DNA of 64,000 nt from CAWKGV01 sp963849305 (GCA_963849305.1 CAWKGV010000002.1:186001-250000); one strand, 5' to 3'; shown: positions 42,986 to 52,215, counted from the first letter of the stretch. Notes: a model not told the origin generated them from the sequence alone. Program-made: numbers and translations.

Positions 42986-44443
42986 TCAGTTCAGCATAAA
43001 CCCGGCATTGATGACGGGCCGCGCGGCCGCGGCGTCGGGGCCGGTGCCGTTGGCGCGCTGCCATTGGTGGAAGATCCGGCCACCATCGTTGGCCGGCACG
43101 AAATCGTCGGTGGGCGTGGCGAGCCGCGACGGGTCGCTGACCGGATTGACCAGATACGGGGTGATGATGATGACCAGCTCGGACTCGTTGCGCTGGAACA
43201 TGCTGGAACGGAACAGCGCGCCCAACACCGGGATATCGCCGAGATACGGCAGGCCGCTGCCGGTGATGTTCGCTTGCGCCTGCATCAGCCCAGCGATCGC
43301 GAAGCTCTGGCCGCTGCCGAGATCGACCGTGGTTTCCGCGCGCCGGACGTTGAGCGCGGGAATGGTCAGCGTGCCCCCGCCGAACAGGCCGCCGAAGCCG
43401 ACCGGGACCGAGACCGCGCCCTGATTGGTCAGCTCGCTGACTTCGGGGCGCACACGCAGACTGATGCGGCCAGGGCCAACCACCGTCGGCACGAAGGCCA
43501 ACGACACGCCGAACTGCTTGAACGAGACCGAGATGGTGTTGTTCTGCTCGGCGACCGGAATCGGGAACTCGCCGCCGGCGAGGAAGCTCGCGGTCTCGCC
43601 GCTGCGCGCGGTAAGGTTGGGCTCGGCCAGAATCTTGACCAGCCCGTCCTGGGCCAGCAGATCGACGACGGTGTTCAGGCTCAGCGAGCCGCTCTTATAC
43701 CCGGCGAAGATGGTGTTCGGCGGGTTGGTCGGATCGCTCACGCCATCCGCGATTGCGGCCCCGATGAAACCGTATCGCCCGATACTGCCGAGAGCGGACC
43801 AGTTGATTCCGAGCTGGCGCGTGACCGAGCGCGAGATTTCCGCCACCCGTACCCGCAAATTCACCTGCTGCGGCGAGGCGACACCGACGCGGTTCTCGAT
43901 CGTCTGCTTTTCGCCGACATGTTCCTTGAGCAGCGCGGCCACGCGCTCGGCGTCTTCGGCGGTCGCGACGGTGCCGGTCGCGACCAGGCCGGTCGGCGTC
44001 ACCTCGACGTTCACCTTGTTGCCCGGCAGGTCGCGGGCCAAGGCCGCCTGCGTTTCCGAAGCCGCGTAGCCGGAGGGGCGGACCGTGACCTGCCATTGCG
44101 CGACGGGCGCGCCCGCCGCGTTCATCGCGGCGATCGTGGTGCGCCCGGGCGCGACGCCGAACACGAACACGCTCGTCGGGCTGGCGGGGCGGACCTCGGC
44201 GGTCTTGGGGTCGGCGGCGAACAGGTTGGCAACCGGCTCGCTGACCTGCATCACTCGGCCCGAGCCGACCTCGATCACCATGCTGCTTCGCGTGCTGGCG
44301 GGCATTGTTGGCCCCGCGGCCGGGTCAGCCGCGACCCGGTGCGCCGGATGATGCTGCGGTCGGTGCCGCGCCGGGGCGCTCCAGGCGGGCACCAGCGCGG
44401 TCGCGAGGAGAAGGACAGCCGAGATGACCTGCTTTTTGCGCAT
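42986..44443 (-). CDS. cpaC: Tad pilus outer-membrane secretin CpaC/RcpA
   Basis: A 485-residue secretin with a signal peptide (KQVISAVLLLATALVPAWSA). A BON-like/N0 region starts at SMVIEVGSGRVMQVSEPVAN, and the secretin core includes VNLRVRVAEISRSVTRQLGI, VKILAEPNLTARSGETASFL and FGVSLAFVPTV. The end of the core is ESELVIIITPYLVNPV. It forms the ring through which the Flp pilus leaves the cell. Its ATG shares one base with the cpaB stop (TGATG). Confidence 0.93.
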   Translation of the reverse strand: MRKKQVISAVLLLATALVPAWSAPARHRPQHHPAHRVAADPAAGPTMPASTRSSMVIEVGSGRVMQVSEPVANLFAADPKTAEVRPASPTSVFVFGVAPGRTTIAAMNAAGAPVAQWQVTVRPSGYAASETQAALARDLPGNKVNVEVTPTGLVATGTVATAEDAERVAALLKEHVGEKQTIENRVGVASPQQVNLRVRVAEISRSVTRQLGINWSALGSIGRYGFIGAAIADGVSDPTNPPNTIFAGYKSGSLSLNTVVDLLAQDGLVKILAEPNLTARSGETASFLAGGEFPIPVAEQNNTISVSFKQFGVSLAFVPTVVGPGRISLRVRPEVSELTNQGAVSVPVGFGGLFGGGTLTIPALNVRRAETTVDLGSGQSFAIAGLMQAQANITGSGLPYLGDIPVLGALFRSSMFQRNESELVIIITPYLVNPVSDPSRLATPTDDFVPANDGGRIFHQWQRANGTGPDAAAARPVINAGFMLN

Positions 44444-45360
44444 CAGAATTTAAACTCGACCGCCTCTTGCGTGCCGCGGAACACGCGAACCGCGGCGCCG
44501 GCCTTGCCGTTGGGCTCGGACCGAAGCGCCTTGGACACGTCGCCGCCCCAGACAATCTGCACGGGATCGGGTTTCGAATTCGTTACGGCAGTGACGGCGT
44601 CCCGGTGGGCGCCATCCTGCACATCGGATGGCGGCCCCGCCGTTCTCGAGGCCGAGCGCACCACCAGCGCGAGCCGGCCGAGCCGGGTGGAGACCGCCAC
44701 GCGCTCGGCATCCCCGGGCGTGACCTCCAAAGTGATGGTGCGATTCTGCTCGGCGTGCAGGCCGGCGCTGGCCTGGCCGCCTTGCACCAGGTTCTGGTCC
44801 ACCGCGATCACCCGCACATCGGTCAGCACCGTCTCGCCGGCGATCCGGTGAGGCAGCGGCTGGCCCTGCTCGTCAATGGTCTCGGTAAGGATCAGGTCCA
44901 CGCGGTCGCCGGGCCAGATCAGGCCGGCGGTGCCGGAAACGGAGTCGACGCCCACTGTGACCGCCCGAGTGCCTGGCGCGAGCACGGCGGCGAGGAAGCC
45001 GCGATCGCCGGGGCTCAGCACGCCATCGGCCAAGATCGGCTGGCCGGCTTGCAAGGTGCGACGGACCATCGCGCCGAGCAGGGCGGAGCGCGCCTCGGTG
45101 CTGTCGCGGGTCGCGCCTGGCGGCAGCGCATCCGGGGGGATTTGCTTGGCAGCCAGGTCTTCCGGGACCAGCAGGCTGCCGGCCCGCACGTCACGGGCCG
45201 CGACCAACATGGCGATCTGGACCGGCGGGGCCGGGGTTGGAGCCGGAACGGCCGCCGCTACCGGGCCGGGGCGATCCTTGTGGGTGGCGATCAACACCGC
45301 GCCGCCCAAGCCGGCGACGCCGAGGCCGATCAGCAGGGCGAGAAAGATGCGAACGAGCAC
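44443..45360 (-). CDS. cpaB: Tad pilus assembly protein CpaB/RcpC
   Basis: A 305-residue periplasmic protein anchored by an N-terminal helix (IFLALLIGLGVAGLGGAVLI). A SAF domain follows at about residues 50-115, starting MLVAARDVRAGSLLVPEDL. The RcpC domain contains TRAVTVGVDSVSGTAGLIWP and GDRVDLILT. CpaB works with the secretin and may bind peptidoglycan. It lies 6 bases after the prepilin peptidase gene and overlaps cpaC by one base. Confidence 0.92.
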   Translation of the reverse strand: MLVRIFLALLIGLGVAGLGGAVLIATHKDRPGPVAAAVPAPTPAPPVQIAMLVAARDVRAGSLLVPEDLAAKQIPPDALPPGATRDSTEARSALLGAMVRRTLQAGQPILADGVLSPGDRGFLAAVLAPGTRAVTVGVDSVSGTAGLIWPGDRVDLILTETIDEQGQPLPHRIAGETVLTDVRVIAVDQNLVQGGQASAGLHAEQNRTITLEVTPGDAERVAVSTRLGRLALVVRSASRTAGPPSDVQDGAHRDAVTAVTNSKPDPVQIVWGGDVSKALRSEPNGKAGAAVRVFRGTQEAVEFKF

Positions 45361-45366
45361 GGTGCG

Positions 45367-45876
45367 CTATCCTGCGATGAGGGGGACGAAGGCATGCAGA
45401 CCGCCCGCGGCGATCGCGACGGCGTAGGGCAGCGGGCCGCGCCGATGCATCCGCCACGCCTCGGCCTTGGCGACGCGCGCCAGCCAGTTGCGCGGGCGAC
45501 CCGGCGCGGGACGCGGAACAACGCAGGACAGCGCCAGGTAGATGACGGCGAGCACGCCGCCGGCCAGCGACATGGCGAGCAAGAACGGGCCGACCGAGGC
45601 CGGCGGCAGGCAGAGCGAGGCGGCGGCCCCGAGCTTCACGTCGGCGCCGCCAAGCGCACCGCGAAGCCAGAACAGCCCGGCGCCGAGGAACACCGAAGCG
45701 GCGAGCGCCACGCCCGCGAGCGCGCCGCCCTCGATCAACCGCAATCCCAGTCCCACGGCCGCTAGGAGACAAGCGACCCAGTTCGGCACGGTGCGCGTCG
45801 CCAGGTCATGCAGGGCGGCGAGCAGCAGCAGCAGCGCGGCCGCGCCGGTCAGGGCTTGATCGAACGCGTGTGGCAT
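45367..45876 (-). CDS. cpaA: Prepilin peptidase CpaA/TadV (A24 family)
   Basis: A 169-residue membrane aspartic protease that cleaves the Flp pilin and the TadE/TadG pseudopilins. The first catalytic aspartate is in LHDLATRTVPNW (D23) and the second in the GGADVKLGAA motif (about D77). Five or six hydrophobic helices are present, and the C-terminal GPLPYAVAIAAGG is typical. It follows the pilin gene after a 90-base gap on the same strand. Confidence 0.92.
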   Translation of the reverse strand: MPHAFDQALTGAAALLLLLAALHDLATRTVPNWVACLLAAVGLGLRLIEGGALAGVALAASVFLGAGLFWLRGALGGADVKLGAAASLCLPPASVGPFLLAMSLAGGVLAVIYLALSCVVPRPAPGRPRNWLARVAKAEAWRMHRRGPLPYAVAIAAGGLHAFVPLIAG

Positions 45877-45965
45877 GGCGGCACAGGAGCTGGAGATGGA
45901 GCGATGCGTTCAGACCGTCGATCGTGTGCCAGGGCGCACGGGCGTTTTGCCCATCGACACCCGGA

Positions 45966-46136
45966 TCAGAGGTCGCCGGCTATCTTGGTGAATAGGGCGT
46001 TGAGATTTGTGCCAACCAGAGTGACCCCAGTGATAATCACCACTGCGATCAGCGACGCGATCAGCCCGTATTCCATCGCAGTCACGCCCTTGCGGTTCGC
46101 TATCAGGGCGCGGATGGTCTTGTAAGTCTCGATCAT
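45966..46136 (-). CDS. flp: Flp/Fap-type major pilin
   Basis: A 56-residue prepilin, the main subunit of the pilus. The leader MIETYKTIRALIANRKG ends in glycine and is followed by VTAMEYGLIASLIAVVIITG. Glu at +5 and Tyr at +6 form the Flp motif. The mature protein is about 40 residues. ATG 46136 has AGGAG nine bases upstream; the longer frame upstream is not pilin-like. It is the first gene of the leftward tad operon. Confidence 0.94.
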   Translation of the reverse strand: MIETYKTIRALIANRKGVTAMEYGLIASLIAVVIITGVTLVGTNLNALFTKIAGDL

Positions 46137-46518
46137 GAACCGTGTCTCCTGTTCGGGCAACAGCTTGCGCCCTCTGGTGTGTTGGCCAGGAAGCGGCCGA
46201 TCCGCGGCCTGGAGTGGCCGCACGACTCGCTCGCCCGGCGGGAGGAAATCTGTACGGCAACGCCGTTTCGAAATGATTAACACGGACGCTCAAAATTGAG
46301 ATGGCGCGTCCGTCGCCCCGCTGCGAACCATGACCAGATTGAGGCCGATCACCGCGATCGTCACAACGCCGCCGCGCCGGTGACGTAACAGAACAGCCCG
46401 CGAGCACGTCGTCCCTCCGTCATAGATGCTCGCGACAAGCGCGAGCATGACGTGGAAAACCTGCAGTCGTTTCTCATGTCTGAGTGGAGCGACGCGGACA
46501 GTCGCTTTCGGAACTGCC
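46137..46518. promoter_or_regulatory. Upstream region of the tad operon
   Basis: About 380 non-coding bases lie between the end of the alpha/beta-hydrolase gene and flp. They must contain the tad promoter. An A+T-rich stretch around 46255-46300 (AAATGATTAACACGGACG..CAAAATTGAG) is the likeliest position, about 120-165 bases before the flp ATG. No convincing sigma-54 motif is seen. A family A palindrome sits at 46426-46448. Confidence 0.45.
46426..46448. repeat. REP-like palindrome (family A)
   Basis: ATGCTCGCG-ACAAG-CGCGAGCAT, a perfect 9-bp stem with the ACAAG loop, followed by GACG. It shares its layout with 22858-22935 and 48583-48605 and lies just downstream of the alpha/beta-hydrolase gene. 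Confidence 0.75.
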
Positions 46519-47466
46519 CTATGCCGCCATCCGGCGCAGCCAGACGCTCGCTTTCGCCACGGCATCGCGGGCCTTGCCAACCTTGGCCGTGGCGCGGATG
46601 AAGCCGTGGACGACGCCGGCAAAGGTTTCGCTCTCGACCTGCACGCCCGCCTGGCTCAGCTTGCGCACGAGCGTCTCGCCCTCGGAGCGCAGCACGTCAA
46701 GCTCGGCCAGGTGGACGAGCACTGGGGGCAGCGCGGTCAGGTCCGCGCGCAGCGGCGCGGCGAGCGAATGGCAGCGATCGGCTGGGTTGGGCGCGTAGAC
46801 GCTCCAGTAGAACGCCATCCGCTCGCGCGACAGGCCCCAGCCGGAGCCGAATTCGCGGTAACTCGGCGTGTCGAGGTCGCAGTCGCAGACCGGGTAGGTG
46901 GCGAGGATCCCGCGCAGCCGCGGCGCATCCGAGCCGCGCAGCAGCAGCGCGGTCGCCAGCGCCAGGTTGCCGCCGGCCGAGTCGCCGCCGAGCAGGATGC
47001 GGCTGGAATCGAGACCCCAATCCGCGCCTTGCGAGGCGACGTGACGGACCACCGCGGCGCATTCCTCCACCGCCTGCGGAAACTGGGCCTCGGGGGAGAG
47101 CGCGTAGCCCACGCTCACCACCGCCACGCCCGCGCCGGCCGCGTATTCGCGCGCCAGCCGATCATGCGTTGCCACCGACGCCCAGACCCAGCCGCCGCCG
47201 TGGAAATAGACCATGACCGGCAGCTTCCGCTCGGTGCTGGGCAAATAAACGCGGCATGGGACGCGCCGCCGGCATGCGGCGACGCGATCCGCGGTTTCCA
47301 CCATAAGTGGGCCGCCCTCCGCCATGCCCAGCGCGAGCGCGTCGTTCACCGCGCGATGCGGCGCGAGCGGCACCTCCAGCCGGATCGGCGGATACTTCGC
47401 CGCCTCCGCGTCCTGCTCGGCGAGGAACGCACGCATCTCGGGATCGAGCTGGCTAGGGTCGGTCAT
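46519..47466 (-). CDS. Alpha/beta hydrolase of the hormone-sensitive-lipase family
   Basis: A 315-residue esterase/lipase. The oxyanion motif HGGGW lies in PVMVYFHGGGWVW (about residues 80-92), the nucleophile in LLGGDSAGGNLAL, the acid in LAELDVLRSEGE and the histidine in VVHGFI near residue 285. No signal peptide is visible. ATG 47466 is chosen over a start 46 codons earlier, which would run into the opposite-strand neighbour. Family members cleave short-chain esters; the natural substrate is unknown. Confidence 0.88.
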   Translation of the reverse strand: MTDPSQLDPEMRAFLAEQDAEAAKYPPIRLEVPLAPHRAVNDALALGMAEGGPLMVETADRVAACRRRVPCRVYLPSTERKLPVMVYFHGGGWVWASVATHDRLAREYAAGAGVAVVSVGYALSPEAQFPQAVEECAAVVRHVASQGADWGLDSSRILLGGDSAGGNLALATALLLRGSDAPRLRGILATYPVCDCDLDTPSYREFGSGWGLSRERMAFYWSVYAPNPADRCHSLAAPLRADLTALPPVLVHLAELDVLRSEGETLVRKLSQAGVQVESETFAGVVHGFIRATAKVGKARDAVAKASVWLRRMAA

Positions 47467-47594
47467 GACTGATTGCCTACAAAACCCTGCCCCACATCCA
47501 ATCATCTCCCAAAGGGGAGCCCATAGGGAAGGTTGGCCGATGCGCACCAACCAGATGTCAGGGAACCACCCGAAATTCAGATGCATTAGGGAGC

Positions 47595-48437
47595 ATGCCG
47601 GCATTCATCTGCACCACCTGCGGCACTCAGCACAAGCCGAGCGACGCCCCGCCCGGCGGATGCGCCATCTGCCAGGAGGAGCGGCAATACGTGAACCCGC
47701 TCGGTCAGTCCTGGACCACGCTGGAGCAGATGCGCCGGACGCATCGCAACGCCTTCGGCGGCCACGAGCCCGGGCTGATCGGCATTGGCACCGTGCCAAG
47801 TTTCGCCATCGGCCAGCGCGCGCTGCTGCTGCGCACGCCGTCGGGCAATGTATTGTGGGATTGTGTCAGCTTCATCGACGACGCGACGGTGGAGATCGTG
47901 GCGGCCCTGGGCGGGATCGCGGCGATCGCGATCTCCCATCCGCACTACTATGCCGCGATGGTCGAGTGGAGCGGGGCGTTCGGCGGCGCGCCGATCCTGC
48001 TCCACGTGGCCGACCGGCAATGGGTGATGCGGCCAGACCCGGCGATCGCCTTCTGGGAGGGCGACACCAAGGAGATCGCGCCCGGTGCCACGCTGATCCG
48101 GGCAGGCGGGCATTTCGCGGGCGGCACGGTGCTGCATTGGGCGACGGGCGCGAACGGCAAGGGCGCGCTGCTCTCGGGCGACATCGTGCAGGTGGGGCCG
48201 GACAAGAAGGTGAGCTTCATGTGGAGCTACCCGGACCTGATCCCGCTAGACGCAAGCACCGTTGAGCGCATCGCGGCTGTCCTGGAGCCCTGGCCGTTCG
48301 AGCCGATCTACGGCGCCTGGTTCGAGCGGATCATCGCCTCGGGGGGCAAGCAGGCGATGGCCTATTCGGTGCGCCGTTACATCGAGGCGGTCAGTCGGCC
48401 GCGACCCGAGCAGCCCGGCACCGCGCGCGGATCGTGA
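47595..48437 (+). CDS. MBL-fold metallo-hydrolase with N-terminal zinc ribbon
   Basis: A 280-residue protein. Residues 6-26 hold two CxxC pairs (CTTC, and CAIC), a rubredoxin/zinc-ribbon-like knuckle. The metallo-beta-lactamase fold follows, with AIAISHPHYYAAMVEW where the family HxHxDH motif normally lies: two histidines are kept but the Asp-His is replaced. Later metal positions appear as AGGHFAGG and LLSGDIVQV. The reaction is unknown; an altered or mononuclear metal site is likely. It is divergent from the alpha/beta hydrolase. Confidence 0.8.
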   Translation: MPAFICTTCGTQHKPSDAPPGGCAICQEERQYVNPLGQSWTTLEQMRRTHRNAFGGHEPGLIGIGTVPSFAIGQRALLLRTPSGNVLWDCVSFIDDATVEIVAALGGIAAIAISHPHYYAAMVEWSGAFGGAPILLHVADRQWVMRPDPAIAFWEGDTKEIAPGATLIRAGGHFAGGTVLHWATGANGKGALLSGDIVQVGPDKKVSFMWSYPDLIPLDASTVERIAAVLEPWPFEPIYGAWFERIIASGGKQAMAYSVRRYIEAVSRPRPEQPGTARGS

Positions 48438-48458
48438 GCAGCAGGATCGCGGCACTGA

Positions 48459-48490
48459 CCCCACCCTCCCGCATGGGGAGGGGAGGCTGT
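48459..48490. repeat. C/G-rich palindromic repeat (family B)
   Basis: CCCACCCTCCCGCATGGGGAGGGGAGG is an imperfect relative of the elements at 26713-26750 and 36931-37024. It lies 20 bases after the MBL gene. Confidence 0.5.
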
Positions 48491-48582
48491 TGATCGCAGC
48501 TTCAACTCCCCCCGAAAAACGTCATCGCCGAGCTTAACCCGGCGATCCAGCGCTAGCTTCGCGCACATCGGCGCTGCGTTGG

Positions 48583-48605
48583 ATGCCCGGGTCAAGCCCG
48601 GGCAT
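48583..48605. repeat. REP-like palindrome (family A)
   Basis: ATGCCCGGG-TCAAG-CCCGGGCAT, a perfect 9-bp stem with a TCAAG loop, followed by GACG. It sits between the convergent MBL and peptidoglycan-binding genes and may serve as a shared terminator. Confidence 0.75.
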
Positions 48606-48646
48606 GACGAGGTGAGAGCGGCAACGTAGGCTCAGACAAAGACACT

Positions 48647-49336
48647 CTAATGGCCGGTGCCGCCAGCGCCTGCCCCACCAGCACCTGCCCCACCAGCACC
48701 TGCCCCACCAGCGCCTGCCCCGCCACCAGCGGCGCCGCCCGCGCCGCCACCGCCGCCAGGCGCCGCGGCGCCCCCGTTCGGGCCCTCGCCCGGCGTTGCC
48801 ATCCCGTTTTGCATGCCGTTGTCGTTCATGCCGCCGGCGTTCATGCCGCCGTTGTTCGTCCCGCCGGCGTTCATGTCGCCGTTGTTCGTCCCGCCGGCGT
48901 TCATGTCGTTCATTCCGCCGCCCGCGCCCTGATTGCCCGTGGATGCGGACGAAGCGGGCTGGAGATTCATGGCAGCAAGGGTAGCGTCGTCGAGATGGCC
49001 GTCCCCTGGCAACCCGTTCTTTTGCTGGAACTCCATCACGCCGTGCTGGGTCATCGGACCCCAGGTCCCGTCGATACGGCCCGCATACATATGGTTGTTC
49101 TTCAGGTCGCGTTGTACGCGCCGCACCAGACTGTGCGACAACTCATTCTGTTCAGGATTGCTCGCGTTTTGCGTCGGCGGTGCCGGCGCGGGGGCTGCCG
49201 CGGGCGCCGGGGCAGCAGCAGCAGCCGGCGTCGGAGCGGCTGCCTCGTTGCCGCCACCCCCGAACATCGAGCAACCGGGCAGGGCAAGTAGAGCGCCGAC
49301 CCCTAGGACGGCAGCGAAATCGCGGACCTTTGTCAC
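48647..49336 (-). CDS. Peptidoglycan-binding lipoprotein with Gly/Asn/Met-rich tail
   Basis: A 229-residue lipoprotein. LLALPGC gives the lipobox (Cys at 22) and an Ala/Pro linker follows. A single PG_binding_1 domain spans about residues 65-125 (VRRVQRDLKNNHMYAGRIDG, with WGPMTQHGVMEFQQKNGLPG). The last 90 residues are low-complexity: repeats of NAGGTNNGDM and MNAGGMNDNGM, then GAGGA units. The DNA of this tail shows 15-base and about 33-base tandem repeats. It is likely anchored in the outer membrane and tied to the wall; the tail has no known function. Confidence 0.82.
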   Translation of the reverse strand: MTKVRDFAAVLGVGALLALPGCSMFGGGGNEAAAPTPAAAAAPAPAAAPAPAPPTQNASNPEQNELSHSLVRRVQRDLKNNHMYAGRIDGTWGPMTQHGVMEFQQKNGLPGDGHLDDATLAAMNLQPASSASTGNQGAGGGMNDMNAGGTNNGDMNAGGTNNGGMNAGGMNDNGMQNGMATPGEGPNGGAAAPGGGGGAGGAAGGGAGAGGAGAGGAGAGGAGAGGTGH

Positions 49337-49609
49337 GTGTCAGTCTCCTCTTATATTAGGCGGAACATTCCCCGCCCGCTTCCCTGTCCGGTAAGCCCCA
49401 GCTCTGATAAAGGGGCCGTCACGGACACGAAATCGTTAGCGGCTTGATGGCGAGCGGGTTGCCAGCGCTCGCGGATTGTGATGGACCGAAACGGCCAGAC
49501 ACAATCACAGCACCGCGAACCGTGGCGGATGCGCGGCACAACATGCAGATGTACCACATCCTTGCGCGATGATCTTAGCAAGGGTCGCCGAAACACCTCA
49601 TTCGACGAG
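49337..49609. other. Intergenic region upstream of the peptidoglycan-binding lipoprotein
   Basis: About 270 bases with no supported ORF. The segment next to the lipoprotein start contains GAGGAGACTGACACG as a ribosome binding site. Promoter boxes could not be assigned. Confidence 0.35.
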
Positions 49610-49909
49610 TCATGCTCCTCCCTCCTTCGTCAATTCCCGGACCAGTTCTTCCCATTCCGCCGCGAGCGGTCCTGTGGGCGGCTGTCGGTCGGCCCGGCGA
49701 TACCAATAAGCCGCATTAGAGGGGTCTCCCTCCTTGCGATGCAAGTAGGCATGTACAACCGCGCCCGTGCGGCCTTCGTCCTCCTGAGCGCAGGCATGTG
49801 CCCGGTGCCACTCACCCTTGGCGTCCCACCACAGCGTTCGTAGCGCCAGGCTCAAATCCGGCGGAGGGTTCGGCCGGTCGAGCGAGTGGCGGAACGTGTC
49901 CAAATCCAT
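49610..49909 (-). CDS. Conserved small protein (TPR-like fragment), function unknown
   Basis: A 99-residue soluble protein with the recurring pattern DLSLALRTLWWDAKGEWHRA, then AVVHAYLHRKEGDPSNAAYW and a YRRAGR-like end. Its helix-rich layout resembles a short Sel1/TPR-like unit, and I recognise similar stand-alone proteins in many proteobacteria without an assigned role. ATG 49909 has a suitable purine-rich sequence upstream. It lies 13 bases after the broken thiamine-diphosphate gene on the same strand. Confidence 0.75.
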   Translation of the reverse strand: MDLDTFRHSLDRPNPPPDLSLALRTLWWDAKGEWHRAHACAQEDEGRTGAVVHAYLHRKEGDPSNAAYWYRRADRQPPTGPLAAEWEELVRELTKEGGA

Positions 49910-49922
49910 GGTCGCCTCCGTG

Positions 49923-51597
49923 TCACGAGGGGCTGAACCGCCGCCACGCGCTCATCTGGATGGCGGAACTATGCACATGCACGACCACCGGGCGAGTCTT
50001 GACGGCGAAGGCGCGGGCGATGCCCTCATCCACCTCCGAGTCCTGGCGAATGGTGATGCCTTCGCACCCGAACGACCTGCCCCAGGCGGCGAAGTCGGGG
50101 TTCTTGAGCCCGGTCGCGGACTCGAACGGACGGCCCGGGTAGCGCACGTGGTGATGCATGCTGATGGTGCCGTAGCAGCGGTTGTCCGAGATCACCATGA
50201 TCGGGGTCGCGCCATATTGGCAGGCGGTGGCGATTTCGTTGCCCATCATCAGCGCCCCGCCGTCGCCGACGAAGGCGACCGCTTGCTTGCCCGGCCGGCG
50301 CAGCCCGGCGGCCACCGCCATCGGCATCCCCGATCCCATCGCACCCACGACCGAGGACAGGAACACCTGACCCGGCTTGAAGTCCAAGTAACGATGCACG
50401 AAGCTGCCGAAATTGCCTGCGTCCGAGGTGACGGCAGCATCGTCCGCGAGATGCCTGTTCACCTCGCAGACAACGGCGGCGAAGTTGACCCCGTCCGGCG
50501 CCGGCTCCCAGACCGGTTCCATCAGCTCGCGATGGATGGCGTGCAGGCCATGCACCCAGCCGCGCCGGGAGGGCGCGCCGGGCGGTGCCGGGCGCGCCAG
50601 CAGCCCCTTGATGACTTCGTGCGGGTCGCAGGCCATCCCGAGATCGACGCGCCAGACCCGGCCGATCTCGTCCGGATCTGGCCAGACATGGACCAGGGGA
50701 AGCTGCGGCTGCGGCGCGTTGGGGAAGCTGTAGCCCTGGCTCACTGTGTCGGTCAGCCGCTCGCCGAGCGCCACCAGCAGGTCGGCGCGCTTCATTTCGG
50801 CGATCTGCTTGGGCGGCACGCGGATGCCCATGTAGCCGCCATAATTCGGGTGCCGCGAGTTCGAATAGCTGCGGGCGGCGGTGGGTGGGGCTGATCGGCA
50901 GCACCCAGTCCTCGGCCAACCGGCGCAGGTCGCCAAGCGCGCGCTCGTCGCGCAGGGAATCGGCCACCAGCGCGCCCCCGACCAGCACCAGCGGTCGTTC
51001 GGCCTGAGCCAGCATGGCGGCGAGCCGATCGAGATCCCGCTGGCGCGGGCCGGCCAGCGCGCGGGGGCGCGGCTGGTCGAGCGGGGCGTCGGTGGTCTCC
51101 TCGAATAAGTCTTCGGGCAGGATCACCGCCACCGGACCGGGTGTCCCGGCCTCCGCCAGATGGAACGCCCGTGCGATCGCCTCCGAGGCCTGCTCCGGTT
51201 CGTTCACCTCGATTACCGCCTTGGTGATGTCGGAGAGCAACCGCGCGTAGTTCTGCTCCTGCAACGCCATCCGTCCGAACTCGGCGCGCTCCACCTGGCC
51301 CACCAGCATCACCATCGGGGTCGCGTCGTGATAGGCGGAGTGCAGCGAGACCATGGCGTTGGACAGACCCGGGCCGCGCGAGACCATGCAGACGCCGGCG
51401 CGTGCCCGCAGCCGCCCGTCGGCCACCGCCATGAACCCGGCCCCGCCTTCGTGCCGGCAGACGATGATCCGCATGGCGTTCATGTCGGCCAGCGCGTCGG
51501 TCAGGCCGATATAGCTCTCGCCAGGCACGCAGAAGATCTGATCGACGTCGTGGGCGGCGAGGCTTTCGGCCAGAAGGCGGGCGACGGTGCGGGACAT
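49923..51597 (-). pseudogene. Thiamine-diphosphate (acetolactate-synthase-like) enzyme gene with frameshift
   Basis: The N-terminal half reads from ATG 51597 and carries the cofactor-activating glutamate in FCVPGESYIGLTDAL, then RHEGGAGFMAVADG. The frame changes between about 50855 and 50890. After LPISPTHRRPQLFE the family continuation SRHPNYGGYMGIRVP appears one frame over and runs to the stop at 49923. It includes the diphosphate motif GDGGALMMGNEIATA and ISDNRCYG. One extra base near the run GCGGGCGGCGGTGGGTGGGG explains it. Such enzymes decarboxylate 2-oxo acids. It may be a true pseudogene or a sequencing error, because all motifs on both sides are intact. Confidence 0.85.
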
Positions 51598-51627
51598 CGG
51601 GCGTCGTTTCCTGGGGTCAGGATGGCG

Positions 51628-52104
51628 TCAGCTCGCGGGGCAACGGACCAGCGGGAAGGGGAAGTCCTTGCAGCCGGGAAATCGGATCTCGTCATTGGTG
51701 AGGCGCTGGACATGCAGCGCATCTGGTGTTTCGCAGCCGAAACCCTGGCCGGGAGCGGCGGCGGCGAGCAGCGCCTGGCCCGGCTGGGGTTGCGCCGGGA
51801 TGAGCTGGATGTCCACCCCATTGCCGGTGCCGCGCGCGGTCTCAATCATGCGCTGGATATAGAGCACGTCGGTGAGGGTGGCCCGCATGACGACGTCGCG
51901 GGTGAAGATCACCGAGGGCTGGGCGAGGCAGGTTCGCGCGGAGACCACGCTCGGCGGCGGGAACAGCCCGCCGGTCCAGGCGCCGAACAGGAAGGCGTGC
52001 GGCGTCGCGGTGGTTTGGGCGCGGGCGGGGGCCGGAAAGGCGGATTGCGCGAGTGGCGTCGCGATGGCGAGGGCAGCGAGCAGGTGAGCGGCGGTCCGGC
52101 GCAT
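51628..52104 (-). CDS. Secreted protein of unknown function
   Basis: A 158-residue protein with a clear signal peptide (MRRTAAHLLAALAIATPLAQ, cleavage near ARA-Q at about 30). The mature part contains three cysteines and the segment FLFGAWTGGLFPPP. It also has FTRDVVMRATLTDVLYIQRM and a C-terminal FPGCKDFPFPLVRCP. I do not recognise a family. It is probably periplasmic. ATG 52104 is chosen so that the signal peptide starts the chain; 32 extra upstream codons lack similarity to anything. Confidence 0.7.
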   Translation of the reverse strand: MRRTAAHLLAALAIATPLAQSAFPAPARAQTTATPHAFLFGAWTGGLFPPPSVVSARTCLAQPSVIFTRDVVMRATLTDVLYIQRMIETARGTGNGVDIQLIPAQPQPGQALLAAAAPGQGFGCETPDALHVQRLTNDEIRFPGCKDFPFPLVRCPAS

Positions 52105-52215
52105 TCGGGCTCCTGGGGCGCGGTTGTCGACGGGCACGATACGGGGGCGGTCGCCTTCGCACCAGGGCCGCGGCGACCGCGAGGTCAGCGGCCATGGCAA
52201 CGACCGCGCATCCGC

